Positions 38,301 through 45,963 of a DNA stretch of 64,000 bases are shown here, one piece after another (the first letter of the stretch is position 1; each line of letters starts with the position of its first letter). The position numbers were made by a program, and so were the translations under genes. The notes beneath the pieces were generated by a model. It searched no databases. It worked only from the letters and a program-made list of their open reading frames with translations, and had not been told where the DNA came from. The DNA lies in NCBI GenBank assembly GCA_016745215.1, contig CP050890.1, forward strand, positions 7,643,001-7,707,000, read 5' to 3'. This DNA comes from Thiohalocapsa sp. PB-PSB1 (lineage in GTDB: Bacteria; Pseudomonadota; Gammaproteobacteria; Chromatiales; Chromatiaceae).

Positions 38301-39244
38301 ATGGTATTTTCGATGCCAACGTGACCGCCTCGTACAGCCGCGGCATGCTCAGCGGCGAATTGACCCTCGGCGCCACCAACCGTCCGGTGGACCCCGAAAG
38401 CAACCAGCCAACCGGCGACCCGGAACCGTCCAATGTCCGTGCTTACGGTGGCGGACAGGTGACAGTTCAACTCGCACCCTGGTTGCAGGGTACGGTGGGC
38501 ATCAAACTATTGCCCAATGCAGAAATCGAGTTGCGCGGCGAGATTGGTCTGCCCAACGCCGTCGATTTGTTTCCCCGTCGTTCGGTGGAAAAGAACATCT
38601 TTACCATCAATATCGACATTCCCATCGTGGGTGTGGCGGTCGCCGGACAGCGTATCGGCATCTTTGCCACCATCGGCGGCGGTGTCGATGTCAGCGCTGG
38701 CTTTGGCCCCGGGCAACTGCGCGAACTCAGTCTCGGCATCACCTACAATCCCGATCACGAAGACCAAACGCATGTCACCGGGCGCGGACAATTACATGTC
38801 CCGGCAGATGCGGGCTTACGTTTGTTTGTGCGGGGCGGGCTCGGCGCGGGCATTCCCATCGTCAGCGCAACGGCCGGTCTCGAAGTCAGCGGTGAATTGG
38901 GGTTACAAGGCGCGCTCGAAGCCAATGTCAATGTCGATTGGATGCCGTCCGCTGGCTTGGAAATCGACGCCAACGCTGGCATCTTCGTGGAGCCCAGACT
39001 GCGCTTAAGTGTCGATGCCTACGTCGATGTTTCGGCAGATTTGCTGCTGACGACGGTTGAATTGTACAGCGAACGCTGGAATCTCGCCGGCGTTGAATAC
39101 GGCAGCGGCCTGCGGTTTGGCATCAATTTCCCGATTCACTACAAAGAAGGCGAACCGTTTGACGTGTCATTGGACGATGTCGAATTCACGGTGCCGGATA
39201 TCGATGCCCGCAGCCTGATTACAGGCGTGCTAGAGCAGTTCTAG
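35336..39244 (+). CDS. DUF4157 (eCIS core domain) giant protein, likely cargo/toxin
   Basis: A 1302-residue multidomain protein. ATG 35342 has better spacing from the GGGAG site than 35336. Residues 1-85 are basic and helical. Residues 87-222 are eight acidic 17-residue repeats. Residues ~232-326 are DUF4157, 'PLDKETREHFEPRFGADFSQVRVH' and 'HELTH' (H315, H319), a zinc-metallopeptidase-like motif. Residues ~340-870 lie in AT-rich DNA and include 'VDHIAELQI...MQNFELL...INRSSGG' (D500, H501, N522), an HNH-like pattern. The rest is repetitive beta sequence with 'PGI' turns, ending in 'LITGVLEQF'. DUF4157 marks eCIS-associated proteins and is thought to link cargo to the particle. Nuclease activity is an inference. 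Confidence 0.85.
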   Translation: MEMSKQKQKRSNQSSPTARPVPQRKKSREQASGEIGNMLRQYQLRVTPANDQYESEADEMARRVAAMPENQAHQQETALAEQVTPLVQRQEAPAEEEEAQAKRIQRQEESEEEEEMQAKRIQRQKEGEEEEEMQAKRVQRQEEGEEEEEMQAKHVQRQAVGEEEEEMQAKRIQRQEEGEKEEEMQAKRIQRQEEGEEEEEVQAKRIQRQEEHEEGEDLQTSGTQLDNGGRVSPKMEERIRQLMQGGGRPLDKETREHFEPRFGADFSQVRVHDDAEAAQIAGQMNSRAFTQGSHIFFGRGQYQPQTSAGRDLLAHELTHTIQQGAVPATGKQKRVQRDVIQRNDNVTPGPGSSWSAQIINDTILFDSITVPDFKVSAPHRSGLYSGYGQHGGRMRRNRAYNDDTRPRNQRDLWRQRINTGLIRDRIIYAIRRDQTGEVLQVRDPNFDPVDLSRRYVLTIDPHDRPRLYFFGTIDELALSMTTPSWGNDRARPPYKAMQVDHIAELQIANYPDSAAQTHGMQNFELLEESINRSSGGVILNSVNSNVDEFNQATDYEYVDGNEGIQDSRRLLKSHFHLEFEDVDSDGTSTATDDDYWVRDDIAAAEHLQNIEVTSFENIGGYGNILLFSSAEGGLPVTVNISGEISPTLRARLGVKYFPITNKSFDETELNAENINTNNRVGILTVTIPDPIDANPPEREVIVTMPVRRISGARYGAYIDWNNFRQRVNTLGEAVQVEELSPLQINTLDLTDEGVYIAGKIITDIPLLGDADIDFTLLGDNLTVSKSFSTGELNAPPPLNIDNSSLTIAISTQEGLSGSGRIDFSIERLGQGYLAAEARTGRGQTQGGFSVTGSFDFDAQLFDPARVDIWYRNNQLGARGTIGIPSGRINGIRSAEFTIGYENDTITASGTAQFAAPGIQNAGLNLTYSEEEGLTIGGTLQLGEVPGLRGGSLEAEIQRKPDGSYKVSASGTAQPAIPGINSQVSLSYDDGIFDANVTASYSRGMLSGELTLGATNRPVDPESNQPTGDPEPSNVRAYGGGQVTVQLAPWLQGTVGIKLLPNAEIELRGEIGLPNAVDLFPRRSVEKNIFTINIDIPIVGVAVAGQRIGIFATIGGGVDVSAGFGPGQLRELSLGITYNPDHEDQTHVTGRGQLHVPADAGLRLFVRGGLGAGIPIVSATAGLEVSGELGLQGALEANVNVDWMPSAGLEIDANAGIFVEPRLRLSVDAYVDVSADLLLTTVELYSERWNLAGVEYGSGLRFGINFPIHYKEGEPFDVSLDDVEFTVPDIDARSLITGVLEQF
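35594..36001. repeat. 51-bp tandem repeat, 8 units (acidic 17-residue repeats)
   Basis: Eight in-frame units of the form QRQEEGEEEEEMQAKRI with Glu runs. Unit one (QRQEAPAEEEEAQAKR) and unit eight (QRQEEHEEGEDLQTSG) are divergent and the inner six are close. Similar Gln-Arg-Gln/poly-Glu repeats are common just ahead of DUF4157 domains. Confidence 0.9.
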
Positions 39245-39259
39245 GGTGAAGGAGAAACC

Positions 39260-40279
39260 ATGAACAATCAAGATACGGCCCAAGATCAATCGCCTGCACT
39301 GAAGCATATTAATCGCGGGGCCATTTTGCACGTTAACGGTGACCTCGAGGGTGCACGAGAACAGTACGAACGCGCGCTAGAATATGAGCCTAAGAATGCC
39401 ACTGCTTTAAATAATCTCGGCTATGTGCTGGCGCAACAGGGTAAAATAACGGACGCCATGCATTGCTACCAACAGGCGATCGACATCGCACCTGACCGTA
39501 GTTCGCCTTATAGCAATCTTGGCAATGCCTATGCCATGCTGGATGACTACGAGACGGCGATACGTCTCCAGCAAGAAGCCATCGAGCGCGACCCGCAAAA
39601 CCTGACCGCACTCAACAATCTCGGCCAGTTGTACATGCTCCGCCATCAATATCCCGAAGCGGCCGACGCATGGCGGCGTTATCTGGCCATCGAACCGGAC
39701 AATGCCCGCATCCTGACGCAACTGGCAACCGTGTTAGCACCGCAAAAGCAGATGGACGATGCCATGCAGCTATTGCAACGGGCTGTCCGGATTGCGCCGG
39801 ATAACGCACACGCCTGGGCGCAAATCGGGGTGTTACATTTCACGAATAACGATTTGGGCTTTGCAATGGAAGCCCTCAACCGCGCTGTCTCGCTGGACCC
39901 AAACCATGCCGATGCGCGTCATCAACTCGCAGTTGTCCTCACCACGCGCGGCGACCGACAAGCGGCGTGGGAACAAATCAAGACCCTATTGGCATTACAA
40001 CCCGATCATCGCTCGGCGCGGGTCGATGGTGCGGTGCTGAGGCTCGCTCAGGGCCATCCGCGGGAGGCGCTGGACCTCATTACCCCTGTCTACGAGGAAC
40101 AACCAGAGGATGTCCGCGTGCGCTACTATATGGCATCGGCCCTCTGCGGCGTTGACGACCCGCAGGGCATGCGTATGATGCGGGGGGTCGCCGACACCAG
40201 CGTCGAACCGTTCAAAGGCTGGGCTACGCGATACCTGCAAAATGAACTGCGCACACCTGGCAAGGGATACGACGCATGA
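39260..40279 (+). CDS. TPR-repeat protein of the eCIS operon
   Basis: A 339-residue protein made of about eight tetratricopeptide repeats, e.g. 'GAILHVNGDLEGAREQYERALEYEPKNATALNNLGYVLAQQGKI' split over adjacent units, 'AIDIAPDRSSPYSNLGNAYAML', 'AIERDPQNLTALNNLGQLYML', and 'ALNRAVSLDPNHADARHQLAVVL'. TPR arrays form protein-binding superhelices, so a chaperone or scaffold role for cargo or baseplate assembly is reasonable; the partner is unknown. No signal peptide. An AAGGAGA site precedes the ATG, and the stop overlaps the start of the next gene by ATGA. Confidence 0.88.
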   Translation: MNNQDTAQDQSPALKHINRGAILHVNGDLEGAREQYERALEYEPKNATALNNLGYVLAQQGKITDAMHCYQQAIDIAPDRSSPYSNLGNAYAMLDDYETAIRLQQEAIERDPQNLTALNNLGQLYMLRHQYPEAADAWRRYLAIEPDNARILTQLATVLAPQKQMDDAMQLLQRAVRIAPDNAHAWAQIGVLHFTNNDLGFAMEALNRAVSLDPNHADARHQLAVVLTTRGDRQAAWEQIKTLLALQPDHRSARVDGAVLRLAQGHPREALDLITPVYEEQPEDVRVRYYMASALCGVDDPQGMRMMRGVADTSVEPFKGWATRYLQNELRTPGKGYDA

Positions 40280-40971
40280 CCAGTACCTTCTCACCGCGCA
40301 GTCCGCAGGTGCTCAAAGGGGCATTTGCCATCTACGCGCCCGATGAAGAAGACAGCGACCCGACGGTGTTGCCGTTTCAGTACAACCCGAATCAGGTGCG
40401 GCGGCAGTTGAAGCATCGCGCTCCGAGCAACGAGGGCGAGCAACGGGGCGAAAATACCCCTCAGGACATGCGGCGCGTGGTCGGTCCGCCCATCGAAACC
40501 CTCAGTATGTCGGTCGAGTTGAGTGCCGCCGACGCCCTCGAAGCACCCGACGACAATGAACTCGTGTCGGAAAACGGCCTGGTGCCTGCGCTTTCTGCGC
40601 TCGAACTGCTGATGTACGCGCCAAGCTTTCAATTTGAACAAAACGAACAGCTCGCCGCCGATGGTGTCGTCAATTTAGAGCCGGCCCTGTTGCCGATGGT
40701 GGTACTGGTATTAGGGGCATCGCGGGTTGTTCCGGTTCATCTGACCAGTTTTTCGGTCTCAGAAGAGACCTTCGACAAAAATTTTAATCCAATCAAAGCC
40801 AAAGTCGATGTCACCATGCAGGTGCTGAGCTACCTCGATGTCATCGAGGGCAACACCCAGAAGGCAATTGATATTTTCGTTGCCTATCAGAAACGCAAAG
40901 AAAGACTGGCGCGTGAACATCATGCACAAACGCAGGTGGGTCAGCGCACACGCAATTTGTTACCTGAATAA
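40276..40971 (+). CDS. CIS tube protein, Afp7/Pvc7 N-terminal-like
   Basis: A 231-residue protein. The N-terminal 'LKGAFAIYAPDEEDSDPTVLPFQYNPNQVRRQLKHRAP' and 'GPPIETLSMSVELSAADALE' are characteristic of the contractile-injection-system tube domain at the tube-baseplate junction (Afp7/Pvc7, T4 gp53/54 region). The C-terminus 'VTSFSVSEETFDKNFNPIKAKVDVTMQVLSY' resembles the same family (exact order: 'HLTSFSVSEETFDKNFNPI'). In Afp7 a LysM domain is fused C-terminally; here a LysM-like module is encoded by the next separate gene. Overlaps the TPR gene by ATGA. Confidence 0.87.
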   Translation: MTSTFSPRSPQVLKGAFAIYAPDEEDSDPTVLPFQYNPNQVRRQLKHRAPSNEGEQRGENTPQDMRRVVGPPIETLSMSVELSAADALEAPDDNELVSENGLVPALSALELLMYAPSFQFEQNEQLAADGVVNLEPALLPMVVLVLGASRVVPVHLTSFSVSEETFDKNFNPIKAKVDVTMQVLSYLDVIEGNTQKAIDIFVAYQKRKERLAREHHAQTQVGQRTRNLLPE

Positions 40972-40991
40972 CGAACACGGAAGAAAACGCC

Positions 40992-41273
40992 ATGTTTAGC
41001 AAGCAGAGTCGGTATGCAAAAGTCAAGGAGGCCGAGTGGGTGGATAGCAAAGGGCGCAACATCACGTACAAGCGCATCCGCTTCATCCCGCCAACGCGGC
41101 CGCAGCGCGGGCACATTATCACCGAAGGCGAACGGCTCGATCACATTGCCTATTTCTATTACAAAGATGCCCGTCGCTTTTGGCGCATTTGTGATGCTAA
41201 TGCGGCCATGTTCCCCGATGATTTGGCGGATGACATCGGACGCAAAATCAAGATTCCGCCCGCCCAAGATTAG
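40992..41273 (+). CDS. LysM-like small protein (tail protein X / Afp7 C-terminal equivalent)
   Basis: A 93-residue protein. Its core 'GHIITEGERLDHIAYFYYKDARRFWRICDANAAMFPDDL' and 'GRKIKIPPAQ' follows a LysM pattern as seen in phage tail protein X and the C-terminal part of Afp7. In baseplates this module clamps around the hub-tube junction. It lies 20 bp after the CIS tube gene, so the two probably work as one split Afp7. A GGAAG site precedes the ATG. The length matches free-standing LysM tail proteins. Confidence 0.85.
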   Translation: MFSKQSRYAKVKEAEWVDSKGRNITYKRIRFIPPTRPQRGHIITEGERLDHIAYFYYKDARRFWRICDANAAMFPDDLADDIGRKIKIPPAQD

Positions 41274-41283
41274 AGGATGAGCG

Positions 41284-42393
41284 GTGACGACCTTTACCTT
41301 GCTGGTGGATGGGCAAACACTCGATGACCAGACGCTGGCGCAATTGCAAACGGTGGAAGCTGAAGAGCATTACCAGATGGCCGATATGCTGCGCCTTGTC
41401 TTCAGTATCGACGTCAAGGAGGACGGCAGTGGTTGGCGTGTGTTGGATGATGGCGTCTTCACGCCACTCACCAATCTGCAATTGCAGATTACAGTTGGCA
41501 ATAATGACCCCGTCACCGTGATCGATGCCTATGTGGTCGAGACGCAGACCGCATTGACCAACAATCCCGGCGAATCAACCCTGAACGTTGTCGCCATGGA
41601 TGCCAGCGTCTTGATGAGCCGCAATGAGGTTGTGCGGACCTGGGCAGGAATGGCGCACAGCGATATTGCCAGCACCATTTTCAACGAATACGGCTTTTCT
41701 CCTGAAGTCGAATCCACCGATGTGACCTATGAAGAAGACAATACACTCATCGTGCAGCGTGGGACCGATATACACTTTTTGCATCTTCTGGCGCAGCGGC
41801 ACGGTTTCGATGTGTACATCGATGTCGATCCTTCGTCCGGTGGTCTGACCGGACACTTCGGACCGGTGCGGCTGGATGACGAACCGCAGGGCCTGCTGAC
41901 CATCCATATGGGGCAATCCAGCAATTTGCATTATTTCAACGTCCGCTGGGATATGTTGCGTCCCACCGAGGTACAGGTCGACAACATTGATTTCGATAGC
42001 GGCGAAGACCAGACAGGCAGTGCCAACGGCAGTGATTTAACGCTCTTGGGCGGTGATGATCTGTTCGAGGCCACAACTCCGCGTATGTCGCGTGTGTTAC
42101 CCGCAGGTGCAACCATCGAAGCCGAATTTTTGTCGCTGGCGCAGGGGTTGAGCAACCGCAGCAGCCTCGCCGTCATCGCAGAGGGGGAGGTCGATACCAA
42201 TAATTTTGGCGCGGTCTTGCGTGCAAAGCGTACTGTGACCGTGCGCGGCGCGGGGGAATTATACAGCGGCATTTATCTGGTGGAGCGTGTTCTCCACGCC
42301 TTCATCGACGGCGAATACACCCAGAGTTTTACCCTGCGTCGCAACGCGCTGTCTCCGCGTCGTCAGGATGATTTCACACCCGAGCAGGAATAA
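41284..42393 (+). CDS. Baseplate hub protein, gpD/VgrG-N-like (Afp8 N-terminal half)
   Basis: A 369-residue phage late-control gene D-type protein, GTG start with an AGAGGATGA site. Strand-rich motifs include 'DDQTLAQLQTVEAEEHYQMADMLRLVFSID', the key 'NTLIVQRGTDIHFLHLLAQRHGFDVYID' (equivalent of the Q-x-x-E-S/T-D-x-x-F-L hub motif) and 'FGAVLRAKRTVTVRGAGELYSGIYLVERVLHAFIDGEYTQSFTLRRNAL'. Hub trimers seal the tube end and carry the spike. Afp8 and VgrG fuse this to a gpV/gp5-type spike; here the spike is the next gene. Confidence 0.9.
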   Translation: MTTFTLLVDGQTLDDQTLAQLQTVEAEEHYQMADMLRLVFSIDVKEDGSGWRVLDDGVFTPLTNLQLQITVGNNDPVTVIDAYVVETQTALTNNPGESTLNVVAMDASVLMSRNEVVRTWAGMAHSDIASTIFNEYGFSPEVESTDVTYEEDNTLIVQRGTDIHFLHLLAQRHGFDVYIDVDPSSGGLTGHFGPVRLDDEPQGLLTIHMGQSSNLHYFNVRWDMLRPTEVQVDNIDFDSGEDQTGSANGSDLTLLGGDDLFEATTPRMSRVLPAGATIEAEFLSLAQGLSNRSSLAVIAEGEVDTNNFGAVLRAKRTVTVRGAGELYSGIYLVERVLHAFIDGEYTQSFTLRRNALSPRRQDDFTPEQE

Positions 42394-42399
42394 CGCACG

Positions 42400-42972
42400 A
42401 TGCCAGATTTACGTCAAGCCCTGTTCGAAACTGCATCCCGGCAACGTTATTATGGTAAGTACCGCGGACGCGTACTGGATAACGCCGACCCGCTCGAAAT
42501 CGGGCGCGTAAAGGTCGAAGTGCCTGCGATTGCCGGCGGCGAACCTCTCGGTTGGGCGTTGCCCTGCCTGCCTTATGCCGGCGATGGACATGGCTTGTAC
42601 ATGGTGCCCGAAGTGGATGCGCTGGTTTGGGTGGAATTCGAAGGCGGCGATCTCTCGCGCCCGATATGGGTCGGTTGTTTCTGGGCATCGGGTCAATTGC
42701 CCGAAGGCGCGGAGCCGGGGGTTCTTATGTTGCACACGGCAAAGGGCAATGTTTTCCGTATCAGCGATATCGACGAAGCCATCGACCTGACCACCGCAGG
42801 CGGGCATGTGGTCATGCTCTCCGACGGCGACGATACGATTAAGCTGAATCACAGTGGCGGCGCATCCATCACCGTCGAGGGCGATGCCATTACCATTGAC
42901 AGCGGCGGTACAAAAATCGTGCTGGACAGCAGCGCCGTCAATGTCAACGATGGCTCGTTGGAAGTGACTTAG
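42400..42972 (+). CDS. Spike protein, gpV/gp5 OB-fold (Afp8 C-terminal half)
   Basis: A 190-residue baseplate assembly protein V. The OB-fold portion has 'YYGKYRGRVLDNADPLEIGRVKVEVPAI', 'WALPCLPYAGDGHGLYMVPEVDALVWVEFEGGDLSRPIWVGCFW', followed by a C-terminal beta-helix-like run of short strands ('GHVVMLSDGDDTIKLNHSGG', 'AITIDSGGTKIVLDSSAVNV'). Trimers form the membrane-puncturing needle. It lies 6 bp after the hub gene, forming a split VgrG/Afp8. The tip would need a PAAR-like cap, for which the last gene of the operon (54416) is a candidate. Confidence 0.92.
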   Translation: MPDLRQALFETASRQRYYGKYRGRVLDNADPLEIGRVKVEVPAIAGGEPLGWALPCLPYAGDGHGLYMVPEVDALVWVEFEGGDLSRPIWVGCFWASGQLPEGAEPGVLMLHTAKGNVFRISDIDEAIDLTTAGGHVVMLSDGDDTIKLNHSGGASITVEGDAITIDSGGTKIVLDSSAVNVNDGSLEVT

Positions 42973-42981
42973 GAGACTGGC

Positions 42982-43341
42982 ATGACCAACTATATGGATT
43001 ACCCATTTCAAGTGAATGCGCGTGGACGCACCGGCATCGCCAGCCGTAACGACCATGTGCGCGACATGATTGAACAGGTGCTTTTCACCAGTCCCGGCGA
43101 ACGCGTCAACCGTCCTGATTTTGGATGCGGATTATTGCAAATGGTCTTTGGGTTGACCAATGACGCGCTCATTGCCACGGTGCAATATTCTGTCCATGGC
43201 GCGCTGCAACGCTGGTTAGGCGACATCATCGAAGTTCAGGATGTCATTGTCCGGCAAGACGACTCGCAACTCAGCGTACAGGTGGTCTATGTGCGGCTGG
43301 ATAGCGGCGAAATACTGACCGATAATTTCGAGACGGGATAA
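42982..43341 (+). CDS. GPW/gp25-family baseplate wedge protein (Afp9-like)
   Basis: A 119-residue gp25-like protein: 'RTGIASRNDHVRDMIEQVLFTSPGERVNRPDFGCGLLQMVFGL' with the conserved EPR-type core (here 'ERVNRPDFG'), then 'YSVHGALQRWLGDIIEVQDVIVRQDDS'. Gp25 homologues polymerise the first sheath ring onto the baseplate. A GGAG site precedes the ATG; 3 bp separate it from the following gpJ-like gene. Length is normal. Confidence 0.93.
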   Translation: MTNYMDYPFQVNARGRTGIASRNDHVRDMIEQVLFTSPGERVNRPDFGCGLLQMVFGLTNDALIATVQYSVHGALQRWLGDIIEVQDVIVRQDDSQLSVQVVYVRLDSGEILTDNFETG

Positions 43342-43344
43342 AGC

Positions 43345-45963
43345 ATGGACGTAAATGATAGCGGTATCGTTTTCGATGACACTGCACGACGGCAACAATT
43401 GCAGAATAGCCGCTACAACGGCATTGATTACATCGAAATAGATACCACGCCGGGTGAGACCAATCAACGTGTGTTGCGGGTTTATTTCATCGCACCGGGT
43501 ACCGAGGCCCCGGCAGGCAAAGTCGATACCATGCTCGACGATCTCGATGGCAACATCGATGCGTTCGCTATTCTCGGCGGGGAGCGCGTCCACCAGATTC
43601 GGGTTCAATCGGCAATACGGGTGGAAGACCATCTGGAGTTATGGGTCGATCGCCCCGGTGATTTCAGCGATTATCGCTTGCTGATCACATATGAGGGCGG
43701 AGCGCCGCCGAACGACTTTCCGCTTGATTTGTTTTATCGTGAAGTCACTTTCAATTTCAAGGCCGGCTGTCCGGCACGCTTTGATTGCCGTCGGCCTTTA
43801 ATTGCGCCGCCCGAACCAGAAGCTGAAATCTTCGTGGATTACATGGCGAAGGATTTCGACAGCTTCCGACAAGCGCTGATCGATTTACTGCCGCGCCTCA
43901 TTCCCGATTGGTCCGAACGTCGAGTTGCCGATCAGGGCATGATGCTGCTGGAATTACTCGCCTATGTCGGCGATCAACTGAGCTACTATCAAGATGCCGT
44001 TGCCAATGAAGCCTTCATCGAAACGGCCCGTCAACGTATCAGCGTCCGCCGGCACGCCCGTTTGATTGATTACGACATGCATGAAGGTCTCAGTGCGCGG
44101 ACCGTCGTACAAATTCAAATGGCAATGGGCAGCATGGTACTGGAGGCGCCTTCGGGGGGCGACCGTATTGTGCGTTTGACGACCCAACCCCAGGGGATTA
44201 GGCTCCCGCATCTCATCCCCTCATCACGCGAAGATGACGCACTCGATGCCGCAGGGATCATTTTTGAAATCAAACTCGAAGATCCGGATGTCTTGCGGTT
44301 TCATCAGCGACTCAACGAATTGACCCTTTACAACTGGCGCAATCAAATCGCTTATTTACCGACAGGTGCAACCAGTGCCGACATTTTAGGCGATTATCGT
44401 ACCCCGTCTGATTGGCAATTGCGCGCAGGCGATTTGTTGCTGCTGGAAGAGCTGCTTGATCCTTATACAGGGGCAACCCTGACAGCTGACCCCAATCGCA
44501 GGCATCTGGTGCGCCTCATCAACGTCGAGACGATCGAGGATACACTCGCAACGCTGCTCACCGGCAGCACGGTGACCGTCACGCGAGTTTATTGGGCACA
44601 GCAAGATGCCCTTCCATTCCGCATCTGGATCAGCAATGTCACCAATCAAGGTATCTCTTTGGAAGCAGTCAGCGTCGGGCGCGGCAATCTAGCGATTGCT
44701 GATGAAGGGCGCACTTACGGCGAGTCGGTCAGTGTCGGCGGGGCACTCGTGGATGAGAAGCGCCCCTATGGAAAAGACGAATATTATCCGCAACCGCCTG
44801 ACATTGCCGATTGGAAAGGTTTCAAACTTGGGCAGCGTGCCTTTCGCTTCACCTTGAACGAAGGTCCGTTGGCGTATAGCATCCCGCTTCACCGTTTGAC
44901 CGACGCGCCTGCGAGTGCACTCTTTGATGACGACCCGCGCCATGCACAACCCGTCATTCACAGCATCCGATCATATACCGAATCGACCTATCCCGCGCGT
45001 CCGCGCAACTGGCGCACAGTGCCCGAAACCCTCCTGAATAGCGATCGCTTTGCAGAAGACGTGGTCGTCGAGACGGATAATCTCGGACGAGCGCAATTGC
45101 GCTTCGGCACGAATGAATACGGCGCGATTCCCGATGACAACAGCCTGTTCAAAGTGCGCTATCGTGCCAGCAGTGGAGCACAGGGCAACATTGGCGCAGA
45201 TAAGCTCAATTACATCGTGCTGCACGACGACATTGGCGCGATGAGCAACATTTCCTTGGCACGGAATCCGTTGCCGGCATGGGGTGGAAGCCCGCCTGAA
45301 AGCATCGAGCAGGTCAAGCGTTTGGCTCCGGCTGCCACCCGGGCAGCGCTCAAACGTGCCGTGACCCCAGAGGATTACGCCAGAGTGACCGAATTGCATC
45401 CACAGGTGGAGCGGGCCGTTGCCCAATTCCGCTGGACAGGTAGCTGGCACACGGTCTTCATTCGGGTCGATCCCAAAGGCGCAACCGAAATTCCGCCCGA
45501 ATTGCGTGCCGATTTAGTGCGTCATGTAAGTGCCTACGCCATGACAGGCTACGATTTGGAAATCATCGACCCGACCTTTGTACCACTGGAATTATCCTTA
45601 GAAATTTGCGTGGAACCCGGGTATTTTCCCTCGGAGGTGGAACAGGCGGTGCTGGAAGTTCTCAGCAATCGCCAGTTGCCCGACGGTCGGCTGGGCTTTT
45701 TCCATCCGGATCAATTTACATTCGGGCAAACCCTCTATTTGAGCAAACTATATGACGCTGTCGAAGCAGCAACCGGCGTACAATCAGTCGCGATTACCGG
45801 TTTGCACCGGCAGTATGCCACGGCAGCCGATACCGAGACCGATGCCAACCTAGCACGTGGCTACATCGACGTCGGCGAATTTGCCGTGGTGCGCCTCGAT
45901 AATGACCCTGATTTCCCTGAAAACGGCATTCTCCACCTGACCATGTTGGGAGGTAATGCATGA
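43345..45963 (+). CDS. Baseplate wedge protein, gpJ-like (Afp11-type), copy 1
   Basis: An 872-residue putative baseplate assembly protein. The N-terminus is an extra beta domain ('YIEIDTTPGETNQRVLRVYFI'). The conserved start of the gpJ-like core is 'DYMAKDFDSFRQALIDLLPRLIPDWSERRVADQGMMLLELLAYVGDQLSYYQDAVANEAFIETAR'. The C-terminal 'RALKRAVTPEDYARVTELHPQVERAVAQFRWTG' is typical of the gp6/gpJ dimerisation region. Wedges of this protein form the baseplate ring and trigger sheath contraction. Stop overlaps the next gene start by ATGA. Confidence 0.93.
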   Translation: MDVNDSGIVFDDTARRQQLQNSRYNGIDYIEIDTTPGETNQRVLRVYFIAPGTEAPAGKVDTMLDDLDGNIDAFAILGGERVHQIRVQSAIRVEDHLELWVDRPGDFSDYRLLITYEGGAPPNDFPLDLFYREVTFNFKAGCPARFDCRRPLIAPPEPEAEIFVDYMAKDFDSFRQALIDLLPRLIPDWSERRVADQGMMLLELLAYVGDQLSYYQDAVANEAFIETARQRISVRRHARLIDYDMHEGLSARTVVQIQMAMGSMVLEAPSGGDRIVRLTTQPQGIRLPHLIPSSREDDALDAAGIIFEIKLEDPDVLRFHQRLNELTLYNWRNQIAYLPTGATSADILGDYRTPSDWQLRAGDLLLLEELLDPYTGATLTADPNRRHLVRLINVETIEDTLATLLTGSTVTVTRVYWAQQDALPFRIWISNVTNQGISLEAVSVGRGNLAIADEGRTYGESVSVGGALVDEKRPYGKDEYYPQPPDIADWKGFKLGQRAFRFTLNEGPLAYSIPLHRLTDAPASALFDDDPRHAQPVIHSIRSYTESTYPARPRNWRTVPETLLNSDRFAEDVVVETDNLGRAQLRFGTNEYGAIPDDNSLFKVRYRASSGAQGNIGADKLNYIVLHDDIGAMSNISLARNPLPAWGGSPPESIEQVKRLAPAATRAALKRAVTPEDYARVTELHPQVERAVAQFRWTGSWHTVFIRVDPKGATEIPPELRADLVRHVSAYAMTGYDLEIIDPTFVPLELSLEICVEPGYFPSEVEQAVLEVLSNRQLPDGRLGFFHPDQFTFGQTLYLSKLYDAVEAATGVQSVAITGLHRQYATAADTETDANLARGYIDVGEFAVVRLDNDPDFPENGILHLTMLGGNA

